Source of the DNA: Promethearchaeota archaeon
GTDB lineage: Archaea; Asgardarchaeota; Lokiarchaeia; Sigynarchaeales; SOKP01
Length of the DNA: 8,644 nt
Direction of reading: 5' to 3'
NCBI GenBank assembly: GCA_004524515.1
Contig: SDNV01000113.1
Location: 1-8,644, forward strand
Below, one piece after another: positions 1 to 5,146 of the stretch. A program made the position numbers and the translations under genes. Under the pieces are notes generated by a model that saw only the letters and a program-made list of their open reading frames with translations, was not told the origin of the DNA and did not search any database. Each line of letters opens with the position of its first letter. The first letter of the stretch is position 1.

Positions 1-176
1 CTGATGGAGAGCCAACTGATGGTGATGCCTTTTTCGAGGCCATTAAAGGATTTTCTGCTAATCCGAATGTCGTGATTTACATCGTTGGTCTCGGGAACCC
101 GAATGATGAGTTAATGAACCGAGCCGCCGCTTTGTGTGGCGGAGAGTACTTTAAGCCTGAGGATGCGGGAGAATGA
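1..176 (+). CDS. von Willebrand factor A (VWA) domain protein, C-terminal fragment
   Basis: Only the last 57 codons lie in the window; the gene begins before base 1. The fragment opens with DGEPTDGD, which fits the last conserved strand of a VWA domain, where the Asp of the (T/S)DG motif helps bind the MIDAS metal. It continues with a strand-like IYIVGLGNPNDELM and ends with ALCGGEYFKPEDAGE, the usual last helix and strand of stand-alone VWA domains, where a metal-ion-dependent partner-binding surface is formed. The earlier MIDAS residues (DxSxS) are outside the window, so an active metal site cannot be confirmed. The stop is TGA at 174-176. The fragment is about 49% GC with many GCC, CCG and GGC codons, unlike all the other genes here. 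It converges on the minus-strand flavoprotein gene. The domain call is fairly secure; the cellular role is unknown. Confidence 0.75.
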   Translation, partial: DGEPTDGDAFFEAIKGFSANPNVVIYIVGLGNPNDELMNRAAALCGGEYFKPEDAGE

Positions 177-270
177 TTAATTTGGTATTCAAAAAGAGCA
201 AGAGATCTCACAGTGAAATTAAAAGCTCATAAAGAATAGTAGTAGAATATTGTCTTCCTAATTTATTTCA

Positions 271-302
271 CTTTTTTTCAATTTTTTCTGATTTTTCAGA
301 AA
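271..302. terminator. T-tract cluster and hairpin between convergent genes
   Basis: Three T runs follow one another on the + strand (T7 at 272-278, T6 at 282-287, T5 at 292-296), the usual look of an archaeal U-tract terminator for the upstream VWA gene. The last overlaps a 7-bp perfect hairpin: TTTCTGA at 285-291 and TCAGAAA at 296-302 with a 4-base T loop. The hairpin also lies just past the stop of the minus-strand flavoprotein gene, so it could serve both genes. The rest of the 177-308 spacer shows nothing recognisable. Confidence 0.5.
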
Positions 303-308
303 TTAATT

Positions 309-869
309 CTAAAATTCTAATGCAGCTTTTCCAATTTCACGAGCTTTTTCCATTAAGTCAGACTTTCTGCCTATTGCCCCTCTACGATTTACACCTAGAG
401 CTATGATAGTTTCGAACAATTCAATTCCCAAATAATCTAACACATCTTTAAGGATACCAACCGTATGGCGAGCATATTTTTCATGGTCTCCTCCTAAAGG
501 AATTACAAGAATTACCCGTTTTCCTTTAAATTCTCGGTGTTTTGGGCTATACCATCTGTCTAAGAAAATCTTAAACTGCGCTGTGGGCCCCCACCAATAT
601 ATAGGGGTCCCTAGTACCCATATTTTGGAATGAATCATTTTATCTAATAGGTTTATCATATCATCTTCTTGCTTACATTGGCCCGTTTTATAGCAATCAT
701 TGCATGCTTGACATGGATGAATATTCATTTCATTTAAAATAACTTTATCAGTTAAAGCTCCCGCTTCTTTTGCTCCATCTAATACCTGATCTACTAAGAG
801 CTCAGTATTTCCCGCTCTGCGAGGACTGCCAACTATCCCTAAAACTTGCATTTTTGATGACTCTGTCAT
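309..869 (-). CDS. Iron-sulfur flavoprotein / NADPH-dependent FMN reductase family (flavodoxin fold)
   Basis: A 186-residue flavodoxin-like electron carrier or NAD(P)H oxidoreductase, expected in the cytosol. Residues 9-22 form the first strand and FMN phosphate loop (GSPRRAGNT). Cys53, Cys56, Cys59 and Cys65 form a compact CX2CX2CX5C cluster, as in the 4Fe-4S site of archaeal iron-sulfur flavoproteins (Isf). Residues 87-100 (GTPIYWWGPTAQFK) match the second FMN-contacting loop of the family, followed by a conserved LDRW. Length is typical. The ATG start has a GGAGG 12 bases upstream (complement at 882-886), rather far but the best ribosome site nearby; Met7 is an alternative start. It sits 64 bases downstream of the transporter gene on the same strand, so the two may be co-transcribed. 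The electron donor and acceptor cannot be read from the sequence. Confidence 0.87.
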   Translation of the reverse strand: MTESSKMQVLGIVGSPRRAGNTELLVDQVLDGAKEAGALTDKVILNEMNIHPCQACNDCYKTGQCKQEDDMINLLDKMIHSKIWVLGTPIYWWGPTAQFKIFLDRWYSPKHREFKGKRVILVIPLGGDHEKYARHTVGILKDVLDYLGIELFETIIALGVNRRGAIGRKSDLMEKAREIGKAALEF

Positions 870-910
870 AAATATTATATTCCTCCAATATTCTGTAAAA
901 TTAAGTATTT

Positions 911-929
911 CAGACTAAAAAAAAGTCTG
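911..929 (-). terminator. Hairpin directly after the transporter stop codon
   Basis: CAGACT at 911-916 and AGTCTG at 924-929 form a perfect 6-bp stem with a 7-base loop. Read on the minus strand, the loop is seven U residues, and the structure starts four bases after the TAA of the transporter gene. The U run lies in the loop rather than after the stem, which fits an archaeal U-tract signal better than a bacterial intrinsic terminator. It may end or attenuate transcription before the flavoprotein gene. Confidence 0.4.
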
Positions 930-933
930 TTTT

Positions 934-2328
934 TTAATTCTTAAATATTTTTTCTTTCTTTTTTTCATGTAATTTAATTGTTTCTAGAGTTATTTCTTCA
1001 TATCTTTCTTTTGTAATTGGATATTTTGTTATTGCTATTAATCCAATAACTAAAAATATGGTAGGAAATACAAACATCAAGATTCTTAAGCCAAGAATCG
1101 TTTCTTGGGTGGTACCGGTAGGATCAAATATTGCCCATCCTACACTATTAAAAACTATGGCGATACTAAGAAAAACAGCTACATTGGTAAGCTTTACACA
1201 AAAACCGTTAATTCCGTAAAAACCGCCTTCTCTTCTTACCCCGGTATTTAGCTCATCCTCGTCCATAATGGGACTTATGCTTACATCTCTTATTATCAGA
1301 GCTCCTGCTATCCCAATTCCCAAACAGAAATAGGCTATAAATGCAGAAATCATATCAGAGATGAACATAAAAGGTATTAATGTTATGATAAACGCAATTA
1401 TAACCAAAATAAATGCTTTTTTTGGTCCGAATTTCCGAATTACGGGTTTCCACACGAAAACAAAAATCGCAGCTGATATAAAGACTAAAGCTAAAAGTAA
1501 AGATAAAATCAGAGAATCTTTTATACCTAAAACAAAACTTCCGTAAAGTGGAGATATTGTAGGTAACATTCCAAAAGCATACCATAGTGAAAATGTTGCT
1601 ACAATATATGGTCTAAATGCTTTATTTTTAAAGGTATATTTAAGAGAATTAAAAAATGATGGTGCTTGCTCAGGATCCTTAGAAAATTCAATTCTTTCCT
1701 TTATACCATATTTTATGAAAATAGTAGCAGAAATTCCACAAATAATAGATATAGCAATCCCAGCATACATATAATTTGGATAATATTGAGGATTATCGTA
1801 TTGAGGAATAAAAAAGCTGGGTAAAATAAATGCAATCATTAAAGATAAAATTTGAAAGAATTGGATAATTGTATTAGCCTTAGTTCTCTCCTCATGATCC
1901 TTAAACATTTCTGGGAAAAGTGCTGTTTGATTTACAGACCACATGGTGTAGAAAAATTCCCATATTATAATGATTAGCAAGAAATAAATAAAAATAATGA
2001 ATTGAGAGCCGGCTATAGGTGGGGTCCATAATAATATATTGATAAGTAATAAGGGATAAATTCCAGCAATAATAAACGGTTTTCTCCTGCCCCATTTTGA
2101 GCTAGTTTTATCCGATAAGGTTCCTAAATAGGGATCATTGATGGCATTCCAAAAGGACCAGATTATAAACGCTATTGTAATGTAATTTATATTTAGTCCT
2201 ACTACTGTAAAATAGAACGTAAAAATTAAAAAAGTGAAAAGTTGAAACAGTGTAACGTCAGTAAAACCTGCAAGAGAATATAGAGTAGCTTTTTTAGCGG
2301 AATAATCATCTTTCCCTATTTTATTCAT
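934..2328 (-). CDS. MFS transporter, GPH family (MelB-like sugar:cation symporter)
   Basis: A 464-residue integral membrane protein with about 12 hydrophobic segments. It belongs to the glycoside-pentoside-hexuronide:cation symporter branch of the major facilitator superfamily, which imports sugars or glycosides with Na+ or H+. The diagnostic block is at residues 60-85: WNAINDPYLG, then SDKTSSKWGRRKPF. Aligned from memory with MelB, Asp24 matches the sugar-contacting Asp19 and Asp65 matches the cation-site Asp59. The partner Asp55 is Asn61 here, and the position of Asp124 (YTxxD) is Ser131, so substrate and coupling ion probably differ from melibiose/Na+. The C-terminus is a lysine/glutamate-rich cytoplasmic tail. 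The ATG is preceded five bases upstream by GTGAT, which fits part of the archaeal anti-Shine-Dalgarno. It is divergent from the AbrB-like regulator gene and may be co-transcribed with the flavoprotein gene. Confidence 0.88.
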   Translation of the reverse strand: MNKIGKDDYSAKKATLYSLAGFTDVTLFQLFTFLIFTFYFTVVGLNINYITIAFIIWSFWNAINDPYLGTLSDKTSSKWGRRKPFIIAGIYPLLLINILLWTPPIAGSQFIIFIYFLLIIIIWEFFYTMWSVNQTALFPEMFKDHEERTKANTIIQFFQILSLMIAFILPSFFIPQYDNPQYYPNYMYAGIAISIICGISATIFIKYGIKERIEFSKDPEQAPSFFNSLKYTFKNKAFRPYIVATFSLWYAFGMLPTISPLYGSFVLGIKDSLILSLLLALVFISAAIFVFVWKPVIRKFGPKKAFILVIIAFIITLIPFMFISDMISAFIAYFCLGIGIAGALIIRDVSISPIMDEDELNTGVRREGGFYGINGFCVKLTNVAVFLSIAIVFNSVGWAIFDPTGTTQETILGLRILMFVFPTIFLVIGLIAITKYPITKERYEEITLETIKLHEKKKEKIFKN

Positions 2329-2362
2329 TCAATATCACTATATGCATTCTTAAATTGAGAAG

Positions 2363-2408
2363 TCTAACTTAAAATTATAATTTAATATTAGTTAGAGTTT
2401 CATATAAA
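2363..2408 (-). promoter_or_regulatory. Possible promoter/operator region of the transporter gene
   Basis: On the minus strand a TATA-like TTTATATG (2401-2408) lies about 75 bases before the transporter ATG. Just inside it is a perfect 7-bp inverted repeat, TCTAACT at 2363-2369 and AGTTAGA at 2390-2396, with a 20-base A/T centre. A dyad between promoter and gene is a plausible operator, perhaps for the divergent AbrB-like regulator. In a region this A/T-rich, such elements can arise by chance, and the link is inference. Confidence 0.25.
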
Positions 2409-2540
2409 TAAAATATTCTATTTTTAAAAATTTCTTAAATAAAATTAAGATTAATTTAAAATTCATGTTAAAATGATTGAATGTGAAGGATGACATATCT
2501 TTTTCGTATTGATTTATATATTTAATCGTTTTAATAATTA

Positions 2541-2550
2541 TTATAAAAAA
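2541..2550 (+). promoter_or_regulatory. Candidate TATA box of the AbrB-like regulator gene
   Basis: TTATAAAAAA lies 35-44 bases before the ATG at 2585. At normal archaeal spacing this would put transcription start about 10-15 bases before the ATG, a short leader consistent with the lack of a Shine-Dalgarno sequence. A second TATA-like stretch, TTTATATA at 2513-2520, is an alternative further upstream. Confidence 0.45.
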
Positions 2551-2584
2551 TCTCTACAAGTATGTATTTGATATTGCGAAAAAA

Positions 2585-2986
2585 ATGAAGGAAGTAAGAA
2601 TTTTAACTTTAGACAGCCGAGGTAGACTGGTTATTCCAAAAATTATTCGTAAGAGTTTGGGAATTACAAATAAATCCCAGTTAATGATGGTCGCGGATAG
2701 TGAGACAAAAGAGATTAAAATTGTACCGGTTGGCTTTGGCGGGGAATCTTTTAAATTTAAGATATTAATGAAAGATCAAGCAGGTTCCCTAGCAAAAATC
2801 CTCTCTATTTTTGGACGGCAGGGGATTTCTTTAGTGTATGAAGAAACCATAGTGTTAGAAAAAAATAAATCGGCAATTTGCACTCTTATAGGACCTAAAC
2901 CTAATAATGTTAATATAGAGGAGTTTAAACAAATTTTAAAAGATGAAGGGGATGCTATTGATATTGAGATTACCCCCTTGGAATAA
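2585..2986 (+). CDS. AbrB/SpoVT-type DNA-binding protein with ACT domain
   Basis: A 133-residue two-domain regulator. Residues 3-50 form a swapped-hairpin AbrB/MazE/SpoVT domain: LDSRGRLVIPKIIRKSLGI is the classic signature, with Arg12, Arg14 and Pro18-Lys19 in the DNA-binding strand and turn. Residues 56-131 form an ACT fold (strand FKFKILM, loop KDQAGSLAKIL, helix, then strands), a module that usually binds an amino acid or other small ligand at a dimer interface. The protein is therefore probably a small-molecule-responsive dimeric transcription factor. It has no antitoxin-like neighbour, so a toxin-antitoxin role is unlikely. It is divergent from the sugar transporter gene (256-base shared upstream region) and sits 140 bases before the actin-related cluster, either of which it might control along with its own gene. 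Effector and operator are unknown. Confidence 0.85.
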   Translation: MKEVRILTLDSRGRLVIPKIIRKSLGITNKSQLMMVADSETKEIKIVPVGFGGESFKFKILMKDQAGSLAKILSIFGRQGISLVYEETIVLEKNKSAICTLIGPKPNNVNIEEFKQILKDEGDAIDIEITPLE

Positions 2987-2990
2987 TGGA

Positions 2991-3022
2991 ACTGATTTTT
3001 TTTGCATATTAAAAAATCTAGT
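2991..3022 (+). terminator. Hairpin with T8 run after the regulator gene
   Basis: Four bases after the regulator stop, GATTTTTT (2994-3001) can pair with AAAAAATC (3011-3018), and ACT/AGT extends the stem past a one-base bulge. The eight-T run at 2996-3003 itself resembles an archaeal U-tract terminator. Together with the TATA box at 3067 it suggests that the regulator and the following cluster are separate transcription units. Confidence 0.5.
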
Positions 3023-3066
3023 TAAAATATATTTAATCTAATATATTGTCCTCCAATTAAAATAGA

Positions 3067-3074
3067 TTTATAAA
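3067..3074 (+). promoter_or_regulatory. TATA box of the actin-related gene cluster
   Basis: TTTATAAA, preceded by a purine-rich AATAGA that could act as the TFB recognition element, is the best TATA match in the window. Normal spacing puts transcription start near 3097-3100, leaving a leader of roughly 30 bases before the ATG at 3127. It follows a terminator-like element and precedes four same-direction genes. Confidence 0.55.
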
Positions 3075-3126
3075 CCAATTGTACTATTAGAAATATAAAT
3101 TTAATAGAAAAAAAGGCTTGGTTTTA

Positions 3127-3888
3127 ATGGCTAAAAGGAAAAAAAAAAAGACTGCAGGAGAAACTTTAGCCTCCACTTTAAAAGAAAAAAAAAGTAAAAA
3201 AAGTTCTGGAGAACCAACAGAAACTCTTTTTGAATCTACAACAGAAACTCAAGACGCACTTCAATCCTTACTCCAAGGGGTTTCCGAAGGCGCTGGATTT
3301 TATAAACGCGAAAATAAAGAAGAGGATTTAATCGAACCTCAATTAATTTATGATGTAAAAAGCAAAATCGCTGAGGACTATGCTATGGAAGATATTCCCA
3401 TCTCAGACAGAAAATTGACGGAGAAAAAAAAAACACCACTAACGGATTCTGAACTATCAAAAATAGAAGAGATTAAAGTAGAAGAACTCCCTTCCCCTCC
3501 GAAAAGCAGTGTGGGGGAAAATATATATGAAAATTTAGAGCTCTTTTTTACGGATTATTTAAAGGGTTATAGTGAACGTTATAACACATGGGAAGAAAGC
3601 GTTAGTAATGTTTTATCCATTTTAAGAAAAATGCGAAAATTTACCAAAAAAAATACTGAAGATTTAATAGATTCAATAAATAATCTATTCAAAAAAATAG
3701 AAATCAATTTACAGCAGTTTAAAGTAAAAAGAGATGAAATAGAAAAAATTGCTGGTGTGGATATAGAAACAATGTCGGGCGAATTCAAGAAGGTGTTAGG
3801 TTTACTGGAATTGCAAGTCAAAGAATATCAGCTGAAAAAATTAACAGATGAGTTTATACATCAGCAACAAATGTATTCTGAGCTTTAA
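3127..3888 (+). CDS. Uncharacterised basic/helical protein, first gene of the actin-related cluster
   Basis: I do not recognise a family. The ATG at 3127 gives 253 residues beginning MAKRKKKK; a TTG at 3118 would add only three residues and has no better ribosome site, so the ATG is preferred. Residues 1-30 are very Lys/Arg-rich and probably disordered, possibly nucleic-acid- or polyanion-binding. Residues 30-130 are acidic, Ser/Thr/Pro-containing and low in hydrophobics, so a flexible linker. Residues 134-253 are predicted helical (ENLELFFTDYLKGYSERYNTW onset, then long amphipathic helices with regular Leu/Ile spacing), likely a helical bundle or coiled coil used for binding a partner. There is no signal peptide or membrane segment. 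The basic tail is encoded by A-runs of 11, 9 and 7, prone to indels. It lies 51 bases before the actin-related gene on the same strand, suggesting a partner of that protein; this is inference. Confidence 0.7.
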   Translation: MAKRKKKKTAGETLASTLKEKKSKKSSGEPTETLFESTTETQDALQSLLQGVSEGAGFYKRENKEEDLIEPQLIYDVKSKIAEDYAMEDIPISDRKLTEKKKTPLTDSELSKIEEIKVEELPSPPKSSVGENIYENLELFFTDYLKGYSERYNTWEESVSNVLSILRKMRKFTKKNTEDLIDSINNLFKKIEINLQQFKVKRDEIEKIAGVDIETMSGEFKKVLGLLELQVKEYQLKKLTDEFIHQQQMYSEL

Positions 3889-3939
3889 TATATTAATCGA
3901 ATTTTTTTATTAATTTTTAAATATAATTTAAAAATTATC

Positions 3940-5085
3940 ATGCTTAATACAGATAAACAATTAAGACCACTAATTATAGATATAGGGACAGATAAATTCA
4001 AATTAGGTTGGGCTGGTGATGATTCACCAAGTATTCTTGCTCCCTCTATATATGCCAATCGAGGCGATTTCATATTTGATTCAAATGAAATTGATGGACT
4101 TGAGGAATTGTTCTATGATGAGAGCGCTGAAAGTCATTTATTTGGGGAAATAGCCCTAAATTATCAAAACGTTTTGAATATCCATGAATTTAAGAAAGAA
4201 GCACAATTTTCAATACTCTCCAAGTTTTTTCAATATTATTATCAAAAATTAAACGTTGGTGCAGAGTATCAGAATAAGCAACCGATCATCGTAATAACTC
4301 CATTTTTTATACCGGATCTTGAAAAAACCAAATTACAGCAAATTTTTTTCAATGAATTAAATTTTCCTTATATCTTATTTTTATCCGAAAGTCAAGCCAT
4401 ATTACAAACCCTACAAAAAACCACTGGAGTTGTGGTAAATATGGGGGAATCCCATACCTATATTTCTTCGATTTTTCATGGATTTACAAATATTATGGCA
4501 AGAGATATCTTTCCAGTGGCAGGTAAGGATTTAACAAATTACTTAATTAATTTAATTATAACTAAGAAGGGTTCTGGGATAAATTTATATCTTGAAAAAT
4601 GGCTCGCGAAAGAAATTAAAGAGAAAACCGCATTGTGTGTATTAAACCCAGAGGTAGAAATTGAAAGTATAAAACAAGGTTTTACTAATTTTGATCAAGT
4701 TATTAATTTTCCTGATGGAACTAGTTTGGGAATAAATTCAGAAAGATTTATACTCACTGAACCCTATTTTAATCCAAAAATTATTCGTATCGATTATATT
4801 GGTTTACCCGAAGTAATAGCAAAAGTAATAAAATCATGGGATAGAGAAAATTGGGAAGAATTAATTCCGAATATAATCCTTTCTGGAGGAGGGAGTTTAA
4901 TTCCCGGGTTAAAAGAAAGAATGAAATTGGAAATCAAAAAACAATTTTCAGATAAAATTAATGAAAAAGTCAATATAATCGCAGCAGCAGGCCGAGAAAT
5001 CATGAGTTGGTTAGGTGCTTCGATATTATATTCTAAAAATGAATTACAAGATGGCTGGATCCCAAATCCAGAATATAAAGGTTAA
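3940..5085 (+). CDS. Divergent actin-related protein
   Basis: A 381-residue member of the actin superfamily (actin is about 375). Recognisable blocks in order: phosphate-1 loop, residues 11-30 (IIDIGTDKFKLGWAGDDSP, with Asp14 at the place of actin Asp11); VITPFFIP at 118-125, like actin LTEAPLNP; Gln152 at actin Gln137; phosphate-2 region 163-174; AGKDLTNYL at 194-202; an IKEK motif matching actin Lys213/Glu214; LGINSERF, like actin IGNERF; the adenosine loop LSGGGSLIPG at 314-323; and a C-terminal WLGASIL followed by a match to the actin tail. ATP binding is therefore likely. However, actin Asp154, Asp157 and His161 are replaced by Asn167, Glu170 and Tyr174, so hydrolysis may be slow or lost. 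It is clearly not a canonical, highly conserved lokiactin but an Arp-like paralogue. It lies 28 bases before the ribosome-site-linked start of the CHAT gene, a probable operon. Confidence 0.85.
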   Translation: MLNTDKQLRPLIIDIGTDKFKLGWAGDDSPSILAPSIYANRGDFIFDSNEIDGLEELFYDESAESHLFGEIALNYQNVLNIHEFKKEAQFSILSKFFQYYYQKLNVGAEYQNKQPIIVITPFFIPDLEKTKLQQIFFNELNFPYILFLSESQAILQTLQKTTGVVVNMGESHTYISSIFHGFTNIMARDIFPVAGKDLTNYLINLIITKKGSGINLYLEKWLAKEIKEKTALCVLNPEVEIESIKQGFTNFDQVINFPDGTSLGINSERFILTEPYFNPKIIRIDYIGLPEVIAKVIKSWDRENWEELIPNIILSGGGSLIPGLKERMKLEIKKQFSDKINEKVNIIAAAGREIMSWLGASILYSKNELQDGWIPNPEYKG

Positions 5086-5097
5086 ATGAAATTTATA

Positions 5098-5104
5098 GAG
5101 GTGG
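5098..5104 (+). promoter_or_regulatory. Shine-Dalgarno site pointing to a start upstream of TTG 5147
   Basis: GAGGTGG contains GAGGTG, a six-base match to the archaeal consensus GGAGGTGATC and one of the best in the window. It is 42 bases before the TTG at 5147, too far to serve it, but 6-9 bases before ATA 5111 and ATT 5114, which are in the same frame. This argues for initiation at one of these non-canonical codons or for an indel in the sequence. Confidence 0.5.
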
Positions 5105-5146
5105 AAAATTATAATTTCGACAGATTCCGAAGTAAGAGAACAATTC
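5099..5146 (+). other. In-frame N-terminal extension of the CHAT gene without canonical start
   Basis: The reading frame of the downstream gene is open from 5099 (previous codon TAG at 5096). It encodes RWKIIISTDSEVREQF before the TTG codon. From the Ser onward this reads like a normal protein N-terminus running into the following amphipathic helix, yet it has no ATG, GTG or TTG. Starting at ATT 5114 would give 829 residues and a terminus Met-Ser-Thr-Asp-Ser-Glu. An ATG at 5086, touching the actin-related stop, is in another frame and reaches a stop at 5220. Confidence 0.45.

Noticed and set aside
1355..2095. Open frames on both strands inside the transporter gene
   Set aside because: They lie wholly within the transporter coding region and show no family features; the transporter frame explains the coding signal.
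2372..2383. 12-base perfect palindrome AAATTATAATTT
   Set aside because: It is made only of A and T in a very A/T-rich spacer, so it is not notable alone; only the enclosing dyad with G/C bases is reported.
3579..4073. Minus-strand open frames overlapping the first cluster gene and the start of the actin-related gene
   Set aside because: They run antisense to supported genes, with no ribosome sites or recognisable domains.
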